Of a stretch of 64,000 nucleotides of DNA, positions 51,101-61,801 are shown in pieces. Numbering within the stretch: position 1 is the first letter of the stretch; every line of letters starts with the position of its first letter. This DNA comes from Planococcus citri. Lineage: Eukaryota; Arthropoda; Insecta; Hemiptera; Pseudococcidae. The stretch is from assembly GCF_950023065.1 (NCBI RefSeq), contig NC_088681.1:42938836-43002835 (forward strand). The letters run 5' to 3'. The notes under the pieces are model-generated. The model was given only the letters and a program-made list of their open reading frames with translations. It did not search any database and was not told the origin of the DNA. The position numbers and the translations under genes were made by a program.

Positions 51101-51650
51101 GTTTTTAAGACGATAAATTATGAAACCAAAACAAAAATCGAGACAAAACCGGTAAGTACGAACGAGGGAAAAAACTCGACACGCGGTGCACTATTCTTCT
51201 CAAGTATCGATCAATAAGCGATTATCATTTCGTTGTCGATCAACGGCAACGTATCCGCCCTCGTTAAATGTAAGGAAAATCGCGTCACGGAAACTGGCGC
51301 AGAAATCGCCTGTTTTTTCTGCTCGTTTGCGCTTTTTTTTTCCTTGCGCGAATTTACTTAATTGAAAACCAGTTCGCGATAAACTGAAACGCGTAAAACG
51401 GACTAGTTTGTTTTGAGAAATTCTAATATAACAATGATGGAAAAATCAACTCGCCGCTGTCACGATCTCGTACTGTGGTATGGTTAATAAATGTGCGATA
51501 CGACGACGACGACAACTGGCATGTCGCGCGCGAACCTCATTTAGGTACGTATTTTTAAATCGGTCGAGTCGCGAGAGCGGCGTGTTGCTGGTCGACGCGG
51601 CAATTCGAATTATTTTTTTCTTCGACACGTGCAGGTTAATTGGCCTGTCT
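51030..51650. promoter_or_regulatory. CpG-rich patch, possible promoter
   Basis: Dense CG dinucleotides including 'cgacgacgacgac' near 51500 and 'tcgcgcgcgaac' near 51525, in strong contrast to the AT-rich flanks. It could be the promoter of a minus-strand gene using the donor at 50824. No TATA box stands out. Confidence 0.3.
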
Positions 51651-51779
51651 GAAACAAACGACAAAAAAACGGAAATTAGCCTAAAAATTTGGTACTTAAT
51701 TAAATGTAGAAATACTCGTATATTAGAACGGGAGTGGGAAAAAACTCATAATCAGCGAGAGAGAAGTAAAAACATAAGA

Positions 51780-52455
51780 TGAATTAGATCCAAATGTCCG
51801 GATCCGATCAGACCTGGACAATTTTCAATAAAAATTCATATTCTTTTGATTTTGTTCATTTAGGAGGGCTTACAGTACATTTATTTCAAATTTTTACTTT
51901 TGGGAAAATAAAACCATAATGGAATCACTCTGTCTTTCTTACTCTTTCTATCTTTGAAAAAAGTCTCCATTAGACATTCAATCTTCAAAAGTTATTGAAA
52001 ACTCATAAACATTGACAGGTCCAAATTGTAATCGTTAACGTTTTTTGAAATAATTAAGTATATATTATTATGTTCTTTTCCACAGCAGCAAAATTGTAAT
52101 CCAAAGCAATTGTGTCTAAAACTGACAAAAATGGGTGGAATGTTCGGAATTCTAAACAAAAAGAAAAGTCTGACAAAATATTATCGAATCATTTTTAAAA
52201 ATTTGATATGATTATAACAATTCATCATTAATTCATCATCAGCCCCCCCGATCCATTTCTTAAAAGTCAGACTTTGATATCTTAAAGTCTAGATATACCT
52301 GTTACAATGCGAATATACGAGTACATTTCCAAAATTGATGAATTTTTTCAAAATCTTGATAAGTCTGACATAATATCAAGAATTTGTTGTTTTCCAAGTT
52401 CTTAAAGGTCAGTTAAAACACCGAAAATTTATCATCAGTATCATCATTGAACTTT
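51780..52455. other. no gene seen
   Basis: AT-rich spacer with no supported feature. Confidence 0.45.
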
Positions 52456-52459
52456 GACC

Positions 52460-52555
52460 AGGTGAGCTGTTCAGCCCGTTTGGGAAACTGTAGAAGAATT
52501 GCTCGCCGATATGTCATCAAGTTTTTTCTTCGGTCTTCCTCTGCTCTTCCTGCCA
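52460..52555 (-). pseudogene. short relic resembling the tail of a non-LTR retrotransposon frame
   Basis: One minus-strand frame reads PTGRKSRGRPKKKLDDIS before a stop. This is close to the G-R-(R)-S-R-G-R-P-K-x-R-W-x-D-D motif near the C-terminus of many insect non-LTR (RTE/jockey-like) reverse transcriptase polyproteins. Nothing else of such an element is visible, and an AT-hook (RGRPKK) is the obvious alternative. It abuts the left end of the 1.7-kb foldback. Confidence 0.25.
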
Positions 52556-54245
52556 GTTGGAGTGTGGTATAGAATTTTGAACTTTTTTTTTTCAAATTGT
52601 AGTACTTTGAGAAGGTAATCGACGAATTATGTCAAAATAAATGTTGCCATTTTCAAAAACCTAAAAAAATTGATTTAAAAACTTATAATTTAAATATAAC
52701 CACGATCTCGGTGAGTAAAAATTCTGAAAAAATTCTGAGTTTTAGCCCTTTTTATGTACATAGAATAACATATCAAAAAATTTGGCTGACTTTTTTTTTT
52801 TTCATTTTTGAGAAAAAAGTTACAAGGTTGGCACTTATTGCAAAAATACCATCAGAAACCTAAAAAATGAAAGTTTTTGCAGTTTTGAGATATTTTACCA
52901 GTATGTAGACGAACGTTTGAAAAAATTTCCCTCCCTCGCAATTTGTCAATGAACGGAGGAGGGGGGTTAAAGGGGGGGATACATTTTTTGATCAAGAAAA
53001 AGAAGGCCAAAAGTGATTTTTTTTGGAAAAATGTAGATATGTATCTCAAAATAACACGCTAATTTATATCACTGTACAGTGTACAAAATTGGGCTCATTA
53101 TCAGTTCAATAGTTTTCTCTTGATACGAACATTTGTGATTTCAAAAATTGCCTCAAAATGCTAATTTCGGATCTTCCTGTCTACATTGTTTTTCACCAAA
53201 GAAAGCTTGTGAAAATATCAAATTAGAGTTCTTGTTGAGGCGAAGAACATACGTATTAAAAATTTCGAATCATACGTTAATTTTCAATTATTTTCTTATG
53301 GGAAACTCTTCGTCCCACTTGACCCCATGACTGGGTCAAGTGGAACGAAAAAATTTGATCCAGAAAAAAAATTCTGGAGCCCAAGTTTTTAGACCAAATT
53401 TGAAAAATGAGGAGGCATTTGGTAGCCAAAGGATGGGGCTAGGGCTACACAACAAAATATTTACGAGGTCTCAAAGTTGAAACAGGCAGTCAAAATTTTC
53501 GGTCAAGTAAAAATCATTCCACTTGACTCGGTTTTACCCCCAGTAAAAAGTTTTATGAAAATCTAAAATTGTGTTCTTTTCATTTGATTAAAACGGCGAC
53601 AATATTTTTCCAGTATGTGTCACTTGCAAAATCATATAGCCAGAAAAAATGGTATTTCTCGTACATTCATTGAAAAATTAGGGAGAGGGGGATGTCTACA
53701 TATGGTTGAAATATTTTTAAAATGCAAAAATATTCATTTTTTAGGTTTCTGCCTTTGTTTAAAACAGCGATGACATTTTTTCAATATTTTTCACTCTTAA
53801 AATTATATCACGAAAAATGGTATTTCTCTTCAATTCGTTGGCAAATCGCGGTGGAGGAAATTTTTTTTCAAATGTTCGTCTACATATTGGTTAATGTACC
53901 TCAAAAATTCGAAAATTTCATTTCTTAGGTTCCTGAAGGTATGTATTTTTGCAATAAGTACCAAATGAGCAATTTTTTCTTCTCGAAAATGAAAAAAAAC
54001 GCCAGTCGAATTTTTTGATATGTTATTCTATGTACCTACATGAAAAGAACTAAAACTGAGAATTTTTTCAGCATTTTTACTTGCGAACATCATGGTTATA
54101 TTTAAATCATAGGTTTTTTAACTGATTTTTTAGGTTTTTGAAAATGGCAACACTGATTTTGGCATTATTCGTCGGTTACCCTCTCAAAGTATTACAATTT
54201 TGAAAAAAAAGTTCAAAATTCTATACCACGTACAACTGGAGCAAT
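52550..54245. mobile_element. 1.7-kb foldback element with arms of about 480 bp
   Basis: The left arm starts 'ccagttggagtgtggtatag' and the right end is the complement of 'ccagttgtacgtggtatag'. Inside, 'cgacgaatta', 'gttgccattttcaaaaacct', 'atagaataacatatcaaaaa', 'cagaaacctaaaaaatgaa' and 'gtagacgaacgtttg' on the left all face their inverse on the right (54170, 54140, 54020, 53930 and 53875). The central part 53060-53760 contains a direct repeat of about 180 bp (53575-53750 and 53755-53930) overlapping the right arm. No transposase; non-autonomous. Confidence 0.8.
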
Positions 54246-54249
54246 TTGC

Positions 54250-55632
54250 AACTGAAGTTTTCCATTTTCGGCCATTTTGGAGAAATTTGAAACCCCACAG
54301 CTCCGCCAAAAAAAAATCGAAGAAATGCCCGATTTGCGTCATTCGTCATCGTTTCATGATCTCTAAACATGATCTAATTTTGGAAAAAAAAATCGAAGAG
54401 CCCTCATGCAAAAATCCGCCGATTTGGCATGGAATGACCCAACTTTTTTCTTTGGTGAAGTAGGACTATTTTTTTAATTTTATCAAAGGCATTGATTTTT
54501 TCCCCAGTATGTCTCCAGTTCAAAAATATACTTTCTATTTTTAAAAAAAGAGACGACTCGACAAAAAAAACGCACAAAAAGAAAAGAAATAATTGGTAAA
54601 TTACATCACCACTGATGAAAACACGAGTTGACCGCAAATAAGAAGCTCCTATAGTTGAAAAGCCGATGTAAAAAACAACTCGCAAACTCGTTCAGCGCAA
54701 AGAAAATCGAGAGTAATAAGAAAATGAAGTTTGGGTAAGCGAAATCTGGAGAAAAAAGTACGAAGGAGCGCCAGAAGAAGGAACAATATTTCATAAACGA
54801 GATATGGAAACGATGGCTTTGTTCGTATACTACAGAAAGAGAGAGCAGTGAAACGCGAAAATCACAAGCTTTTTTTTCCTTTTCATCGTTGGTATCGTTA
54901 AGTGGAAGAAGATGATGAAGCGGAGCAGTAAAAGCAGGAGAAATTGTACAGTGCGTTGGCTACAAAGGCAGCAGCAAGAGAGCCGGAAAAATTTACTCCG
55001 AGCACGTGTTTGTTTGTTTTTTCCTTCATCGCGTCTTGCTGATAAAAGGAAATCGAAACTGTATCACGTGGAATGTGTACACTCGAATGTGATCGTATCT
55101 CGTTGTGTACTGTAATCTGGTATGTGGCAAACGCACGTCGATAATACGCGAGATCATCTTTTTTGGTATCCTTTTCGCGGTTTGGGTACACGTGGAATTG
55201 CTGATGACAACAGCAGAAAAAAGGGGTGAATGTGAAGGTAAATTGAGGGTAAATAAAATCTGGATCAATCCGGAATGCTGGAAGCAGGTTGAATTTAGTC
55301 TGAATGATTCAAAACAGATTTTTTCAAGTGTACTTTTTTCGAAAATGACGAGTTTGAATTTTCGTAATACAAATTCATATTTTTTATTTTCACCCTGCAC
55401 AATTCACAGTTGCACACCTCTCATGTAACTAAACCGATTCCAATCTTTGACGATTTCAAAAATTAGACTCAACTAGATATCCCTTTCAACCTCATTGGCT
55501 CATTATCTCGTTTCTCATTCGCAATTGAATAAAATACTTATCGGTCCTAATAGAAAAATTAATTGAATTCGATTTCAATCTACGTTTAATTGCTTGTCAA
55601 ATACGTCATATTAACATGTCGTTAATTTGAAG
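54250..55632. other. no gene seen; CpG-richer at 54850-55200
   Basis: Overlapping frames on both strands at 54898-55428 are open but show no domain, signal or splice evidence. Possibly regulatory DNA; not called as a gene. Confidence 0.4.
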
Positions 55633-55637
55633 GTAGG

Positions 55638-55833
55638 TGTTTATCGACTCAATTAAATACGAAACGAAAATATTCGAAATAAAACTCATCGAAAAAAAAG
55701 TGGACTGTATTTACATACGATACATACAATAATACTGTACAAAACGGCCGAACAGCCGAAAGAGTAAACTTAAAGATAAGCTCCCAACTTTACCCGAACA
55801 TCACCGAATATAACCGAACCGGTTACACTAACA
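55638..55833 (-). repeat. 3' LTR of the BEL/Pao element
   Basis: 196 bp, identical to 61606-61801. Starts TGTTTATCGACTC and ends GGTTACACTAACA on the + strand. Short for an LTR. Confidence 0.95.
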
Positions 55834-55850
55834 TACTCCGCCCGATTGAG
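55834..55850 (-). other. polypurine tract candidate
   Basis: In the element's sense orientation the bases just before the 3' LTR read CGGGCGGAGTA, the only purine-rich run directly adjoining the LTR. It has one C interruption. Confidence 0.5.
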
Positions 55851-56236
55851 GAATAACCTCAATCAAAAAATGAAAAAAAAAATACAAAAAAATACGATTT
55901 CTCAAAAAAAATTAAATATAACAATACATGTTACAACTTCGAAAAAAAAATAATAAATTTAGGCTAAACCTAGTTCACCTTTAACAAAAGTAAGTACTAT
56001 TAATCGAATTAATCGAGAGAGACAAAAAAATATAAACAAATTTGACGCTAAATTACTTAATCTCAGAACAGATATAAGTACAGTACAAATAAAACGAAAA
56101 AAAAAATTACAATAAATTTGAACAATATTCCAATTATTGACGAATTCGGTAAAAAATAAGACATAATCGAGCAAGAATTTTAAAAAATTCGATAAATTTA
56201 CATCAATTCGAGAAAAAAAAACGCAAAAGTTTACAA
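55851..56236 (-). other. non-coding 3' region of the element
   Basis: AT-rich sequence between the gag-pol stop and the polypurine tract. No second frame such as env is open here. Confidence 0.7.
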
Positions 56237-59200
56237 CTAATCGAGGTTAACATTAGAGTCTGGAAAGACCTCTTCAATAATGGCCATTGGCCACCTCAAA
56301 TTAGGGACATTTTTATCCGAAACTAAAACAACATCGTCTACTTCGAAGTTTTTCTCTTTACTCTGCCACTTATGGCGAACCTGAAGTTCATTCAAGTAAT
56401 TCTGACGCCAAGAGACCCAGAAGGAATCTACCACCTGACGCCACAATCGATACCTAGCTTTCAAATTACCCAAACTCGCTTCTGACACAGGTACTTCTGA
56501 AAAATCTGCACCAATTAAGAAATGTCCAGGCGAGATCGGAGCAACAAACTCATTAGTTCGTTGATAGCACAAGGGCCTAGAGTTCAAAATCGACTCAACC
56601 TTGGCTGCTACACTAGACAATTCGAACAAATTCAAAACCTGGTTTCCAATAGATCGAATGAGGTAAGATTTACCAGCCTTAACAGCACTCTCCCACAGAC
56701 CACCTTGGTGTGGAGAATGAGGGGCAATGGTACGCCAATCAATACCGTTTTCACCCAAAAAGCGATTAATCGAAGGATCGTTTAGTAAAACATTTTTTGT
56801 ACCAATAAAATTGGTAGCATTATCGCTATAGACAATTCTGGGTAAACCTCTTCGAGCAACAAAACGTTCGAGAACACTAAGGAAGGCCTCAGTAGTCAAA
56901 TCCTCAACAATTTCAATGTGCACTGCACGTATCGCGAAACAAACGAAGAAAACGAGGTATACTTTTATATTTTTATAGGTACGATGATTCGTACATTTGA
57001 TAGTAACAGCTCCAGTAAGGTCAACACCTACTACAGAAAAAGGTCGTTGAACTGAAACGCGTTCTTGAGGAAGGTCTCCCATAAATTGTTGACCCAGCTT
57101 TCCATCACTTTTACCACAGGGGACACAAAAACGAAATACTTTTTTGAAAACGTGGAAAATATTTCCAATTATCCAAAATCTAGAACGAATATGATGGTAC
57201 AAAAAAGACCTACGTGCATGAGCATGCTTTTCATGCACGAACGTAACATATCTCTCCATAAATCTACAGTTAGCTGGCAAAATTATCGGATGTTTCGTAT
57301 CATAAGATAGACTAGAATTTTCCAATCTACCTCCTACTCTCATTAGGCCATTGTCATCTAAGAAGACATTGAGAGCTTTCAATCGACTTTTACGAGGAAA
57401 TTTAACTTTATTTTGCAAACATTGCAATTCAACATCAAATTTTTCTTTTTGAACAAAGCGAATAATTACGAACATGGCCTGTTTCCTCTCACCCGCCGAT
57501 AAGAATTTCCTATTCTTATCTAACGAAATATCAACGACTGAATTCTCATTACGTTTACAATCAACCAAACCTTTCAATATTCGAATATAACGTAGCCAAT
57601 AACCGATGGTAGAGAGGATTTTATACAATGAATAATATTTTTCAACGATGTATGGTATAGGCAGATAGGCAAAAACAAGCATACATGTACGATCAAGTTT
57701 CATCTCAGGTACATTATTCAACATAGGCGATACAGTACTAATGTACTTATCAAACGCTTCGTTATCTGTTAACCAACTCGGACCTTCATACCACATAGAA
57801 TTAGAGAGAAACGCATTCGAAGATAAACCTCTCGTGCCACAATCGGCAGGGTTTAACTTGGTTTCCACATAAGACCAATTTTCTCGTTTAGTCAAGGCTA
57901 CAATCTTTACAATTCGATTCGACACAAATTGTTTCAATTTTATAGGATCCAACTTGATCCAGCTCAAAGTTACTTGAGAATCCGAAAACAAATAAAAATT
58001 TTCACGATCTATTTTTAATTCCAAACCAATACGAACGATCAATTTTGACAATAACTCAGCTCCTAAAAGCTCTAAACGATGAATATTACTAGTGTTGATA
58101 GATTTAATCGGTGCAACGCGCGATTTTGCACACACAAACGAAACAAATATATTACCATTATTATCTATCGATCGAATGTAAATTACTGAGCAATAAGCTC
58201 GTTCAGACGCATCACAAAACCCTATTAGCGATCTAGAAACTACATTAACCGAAGTACAATAACAACGAGGAATAGAAAAGGCATGCAAAGAGGGTAATTG
58301 TTCACGATAATTCATAAATTCGGCCTTTAATTTATCTGAAATATCATCATCCCAGTTTTTTCCCTCAATCCAAAGATCTTGCAACAGAATTTTTGCTCGA
58401 ATAGTTACAGGTATGAGCATACCAAGTATGTCAAATAATTTCGAAACCTCAGAAAGGACAACACGCTTGGTTATCTTCGAGGGTAATTTATCCAAAGTTA
58501 CAGAAACGCTCAAAGTATCTGGTTCAGGGCTCCAAATTAACCCCAAAACGTAGATAAACGAGCTATCTCCCAAAACTTTCTGTTTTAATGGCTCAATTAA
58601 TGAACTATCGATGGAACACAAAACCTCAGGCGAATTACTCTGATATTTTCTCAAAGAGAAACCAAAACGATCAAAAGTCGAATGTACAGTTTTCTGAAGC
58701 TCAATAGCTTTCTCTACAGTAGGCGCACCAGACATCCAATTGTCCATATAACAGTGCTTTTTTATAGATTCAGCCGCAATAGGCTGCTCAACTTCGATCG
58801 AATCACCAATTTTTTCGACACATTTGGTGGCTATAGAAGAGGCAGGGCCTATTCCGTTTGTCAAAGTATTCAATTCACAAATTAAAATTGGTTCATCGCA
58901 CGAATAACGAAACAAAATATGCTGATAAATTCGATGTTTTTTAGCAATTATAATACACCTATACATTCTAGCCACATCGGTGCATACTCCGATCACATGC
59001 TCACGAAATTGATTCACATTAGTTGAAAGATCAGGCTGTAAAACAGGACCTTGATACAAATGATCATTCAGAGAGGTACCTGATTTATCACAAAACGAGG
59101 CATTAAAAACGACACGACTTGAATTTTCCTTCGAAACTAAATGATGATTCATAAAATATGCTTCGGGATTAGGCTCAGACGAAATTTTGGTCATATGACC

Positions 59201-61477
59201 CTTTTCTTCATATTCAGCAAAAATTTTACAATACTCATTTTGAGCCTTTTCAGAGCGCCTTCGCTCATTATTAATCAATAACGACCTAGCTCTCTCATAC
59301 GAGCCATTTAATTCAACGATCGAGGGTTTTATTGGTAAACAAACAACAAATCGACCAGTTTTTTCATCAACCTTGTAGGTTTTTTCAAAATGTTCTTCAA
59401 AAATACGATGCTCAACGATTTTTTCACTCAACAAATTTTCGGATTCTGACACTTCGTCAATCGATACAAAACGCTTAAATTGAGCAGATAGCTCCGAATT
59501 CGACAAACCACAAAACGAAACTTTTTCAGCTAAAAGTGAACTTTTCAAAGCACCGGAAATAACATATCCAAAGGGACTATCTCTCAGACACAAACCATCG
59601 ACAAAATATCTCTTCTCAGCAAGAACAAATTCAACATATTCACTTCCGAGAAGTATATCAACATCGTCATAAGGTAAAGTAGACGATTCGGCGAAGTTAT
59701 GAGGAAAATTCTTAATAATTTCCTGAACATTATTTCGACTCACCTTATAAGGAATTTTATCTATTACTTCAGCATCGATTGATATCTGAAAGTCCGAATA
59801 CCTTGATCTCAAAATACAACTAGTCACCGAGTTTAACTCAATCGACTTATTCGATATACCAGTTAAAATAGTAGGATGATCATTTTTGGCTATTTTCAAT
59901 TTCGCACGAGTACAAAATTCACGAGTTATCAACGTAGTTTCAGAACCTAAATCGATTAAAATCCTACCTAATTCTGATCCAAATTTACCCTTTACTTCAA
60001 CTACTGCAGTCGAAAGAAAGACTGTTTTATTTGTCCCGTGGGTATAACCAACAGTAGCACCAGAAGCCATATTCACACTTTTTACCTCACCCTCAGGCGG
60101 TTTTGGAGGTACACTCGAACTTGAACCACTTGACCCATTACCACTACCAGACGACGAATCATGAAAATTTTGAGAAATTTCCCTATGCAATAGGGTATGA
60201 TGTTTACCGTTACATTTAGTACAATTATTACGTTTACAAGAAAATACATTATGATAGGGGTTAAAACACTTCAAACATAATTTGTTCATTTTTACAAAAT
60301 CAAACCTATCACTAACGGATTTATTTTTAAATACCTGGCATTGATTTAAATAATGATTATCATCACAAACTGAACATTTCGGAGCACTTGGACCATTTGA
60401 AGACTTGGCTGCTGCTGATAATTTCTTTTCAGGAACCGACGATGATTTTCCTTTTGGACCAGAGTCCTTGGTCGACGATTTCGATGCATCCGACAAATTG
60501 CTTGCAGCTGATGACGTTTCGTACGAAAAACTTCGATTGATTAAAAAACGAGCCAACGAATCGAACGATGGGTAGACAGAATAGTCGTGGTTAGAGTTTT
60601 CCCAATCAGTTCTTAATTTTTCAGAGATTTTTCTCGACACTAAAAATGCTACTAAGGGCGACATTTCTTCGATATTTATTCCGCAAACCTGCAAACCGCG
60701 TAACGCTCGTTTAACTTTTTCCACCGCTTCTCGAATGGACGAATTTTTTATGCTGGGCATATCCACCAAATTGGCAAAGTGTTCTGCAATTATTCGGCGT
60801 TGATTGAAATAAGTATCATACAGATTTTTAAAAGTGGCTCTATAAAGATTGCCATCATTTCCAATATCTTGGAGAAGAGTTTCAGCTCCTTTTCCCATAG
60901 CTCTTTTTAACAAGTATAATTTTTCAAAGTCACTGAAACTTTCGTTTTTATCCACGATGCTGGAGAATTCAAAATACCAGTCAGGAAAATTAGCAAAACT
61001 TCCGTCGAACTTTGGAACTGGAACGTCTTGTAATTTAACTATCGGATTACGAACCGAGTCAGAGAACGAAATATTTTGAACAGATCGACGAGGCGAACCT
61101 CCCATGGTATTTATTTTTTCTCGAATTAATTTTAACTTGCCAACCATATCATAATAATATAATCTCATGTCGTCATGAAACTCACATACTTTAGCTTCTT
61201 CAGCTTCGAGGGTTTCATCAGTAGCTTCGATATAATCCAACAATTGAGCATCAAGACTCGCGATATCGTTCAAGGCACTATTCCAGGATTCCAAATGAGC
61301 CTCCAATGCGGTAGCTACAGTTAACGATGGTGTTTTTTCAATTAAATCTGATATGGTACCCTTTTCTTTTTCACAGTAGCGAACGAACGACCTTTTTGAT
61401 GTTTCTAATTTAGCTTTTTCTTCGGCTCGTTTTTGCGCCAAAGCTTCAGCTTTCTTGGCGGCATCTCCGGGAGCCAT
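56237..61477 (-). CDS. BEL/Pao gag-pol polyprotein (1746 aa)
   Basis: One uninterrupted frame; the start is taken at the first ATG (61477, MAPGDAAKK). Order, numbered from that Met: charged helical Gag N-terminus (1-115); DUF1759-like Gag (about 150-310, VPKFDGSFANFPDW); three zinc knuckles (C368-C380, C401-C414, C419-H431); A17-type aspartic protease around 505-620 with catalytic triplet D509-L-G and LLGSEY near 610; reverse transcriptase about 720-990 with motif-A D834 and YMDN at 910-913; RNase H with D1089, E1136, D1166 and D1212; integrase with an HHCC zinc site (about 1415-1454) and core D1486, D1552, E1596; DUF5641-like tail from about 1665. The enzymes would copy and insert the element via cytoplasmic particles. 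Oddities: DLG instead of DTG/DSG, N instead of the second Asp of YxDD, and a tail that stops earlier than family members usually do. Confidence 0.96.
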   Translation of the reverse strand: MAPGDAAKKAEALAQKRAEEKAKLETSKRSFVRYCEKEKGTISDLIEKTPSLTVATALEAHLESWNSALNDIASLDAQLLDYIEATDETLEAEEAKVCEFHDDMRLYYYDMVGKLKLIREKINTMGGSPRRSVQNISFSDSVRNPIVKLQDVPVPKFDGSFANFPDWYFEFSSIVDKNESFSDFEKLYLLKRAMGKGAETLLQDIGNDGNLYRATFKNLYDTYFNQRRIIAEHFANLVDMPSIKNSSIREAVEKVKRALRGLQVCGINIEEMSPLVAFLVSRKISEKLRTDWENSNHDYSVYPSFDSLARFLINRSFSYETSSAASNLSDASKSSTKDSGPKGKSSSVPEKKLSAAAKSSNGPSAPKCSVCDDNHYLNQCQVFKNKSVSDRFDFVKMNKLCLKCFNPYHNVFSCKRNNCTKCNGKHHTLLHREISQNFHDSSSGSGNGSSGSSSSVPPKPPEGEVKSVNMASGATVGYTHGTNKTVFLSTAVVEVKGKFGSELGRILIDLGSETTLITREFCTRAKLKIAKNDHPTILTGISNKSIELNSVTSCILRSRYSDFQISIDAEVIDKIPYKVSRNNVQEIIKNFPHNFAESSTLPYDDVDILLGSEYVEFVLAEKRYFVDGLCLRDSPFGYVISGALKSSLLAEKVSFCGLSNSELSAQFKRFVSIDEVSESENLLSEKIVEHRIFEEHFEKTYKVDEKTGRFVVCLPIKPSIVELNGSYERARSLLINNERRRSEKAQNEYCKIFAEYEEKGHMTKISSEPNPEAYFMNHHLVSKENSSRVVFNASFCDKSGTSLNDHLYQGPVLQPDLSTNVNQFREHVIGVCTDVARMYRCIIIAKKHRIYQHILFRYSCDEPILICELNTLTNGIGPASSIATKCVEKIGDSIEVEQPIAAESIKKHCYMDNWMSGAPTVEKAIELQKTVHSTFDRFGFSLRKYQSNSPEVLCSIDSSLIEPLKQKVLGDSSFIYVLGLIWSPEPDTLSVSVTLDKLPSKITKRVVLSEVSKLFDILGMLIPVTIRAKILLQDLWIEGKNWDDDISDKLKAEFMNYREQLPSLHAFSIPRCYCTSVNVVSRSLIGFCDASERAYCSVIYIRSIDNNGNIFVSFVCAKSRVAPIKSINTSNIHRLELLGAELLSKLIVRIGLELKIDRENFYLFSDSQVTLSWIKLDPIKLKQFVSNRIVKIVALTKRENWSYVETKLNPADCGTRGLSSNAFLSNSMWYEGPSWLTDNEAFDKYISTVSPMLNNVPEMKLDRTCMLVFAYLPIPYIVEKYYSLYKILSTIGYWLRYIRILKGLVDCKRNENSVVDISLDKNRKFLSAGERKQAMFVIIRFVQKEKFDVELQCLQNKVKFPRKSRLKALNVFLDDNGLMRVGGRLENSSLSYDTKHPIILPANCRFMERYVTFVHEKHAHARRSFLYHHIRSRFWIIGNIFHVFKKVFRFCVPCGKSDGKLGQQFMGDLPQERVSVQRPFSVVGVDLTGAVTIKCTNHRTYKNIKVYLVFFVCFAIRAVHIEIVEDLTTEAFLSVLERFVARRGLPRIVYSDNATNFIGTKNVLLNDPSINRFLGENGIDWRTIAPHSPHQGGLWESAVKAGKSYLIRSIGNQVLNLFELSSVAAKVESILNSRPLCYQRTNEFVAPISPGHFLIGADFSEVPVSEASLGNLKARYRLWRQVVDSFWVSWRQNYLNELQVRHKWQSKEKNFEVDDVVLVSDKNVPNLRWPMAIIEEVFPDSNVNLD

Positions 61478-61584
61478 CACGAACCACAAATTAACGAATT
61501 TTTATGACAAAACAAACGAAACTATCGAAAAACGAACTTTTCTCACGAAATTCATAATTTAAATTCGACCAGATCTTTACAACG

Positions 61585-61602
61585 ATCCGGCCCGAAGGAC
61601 CA
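61585..61602 (-). other. primer-binding site, tRNA-Tyr-like
   Basis: Three bases inside the 5' LTR, in sense orientation, lies TGGTCCTTCGGGCCGGAT. It is complementary, with one mismatch, to the 3' end of animal tRNA-Tyr as I remember it (CCGGCTCGAAGGA plus CCA). The TGG start matches the CCA tail expected of a primer tRNA. Confidence 0.7.
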
Positions 61603-61605
61603 TAA

Positions 61606-61801
61606 TGTTTATCGACTCAATTAAATACGAAACGAAAATATTCGAAATAAAACTCATCGAAAAAAAAGTGGACTGTATTTACATACGATACATACAATAA
61701 TACTGTACAAAACGGCCGAACAGCCGAAAGAGTAAACTTAAAGATAAGCTCCCAACTTTACCCGAACATCACCGAATATAACCGAACCGGTTACACTAAC
61801 A
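61606..61801 (-). repeat. 5' LTR of the BEL/Pao element
   Basis: 196 bp, identical to the 3' LTR at 55638-55833. Should contain promoter and polyadenylation functions; no clear TATA box is seen. Confidence 0.95.

Noticed and set aside
54898..55428. Overlapping frames of 97-124 codons on both strands
   Set aside because: Mutually overlapping on both strands in a CpG-richer patch with no conserved motif or splice evidence for either.
55851..56236. Possible env gene of the BEL/Pao element
   Set aside because: Only about 390 bp of AT-rich DNA between the pol stop and the 3' LTR, with no long frame in the element's sense.
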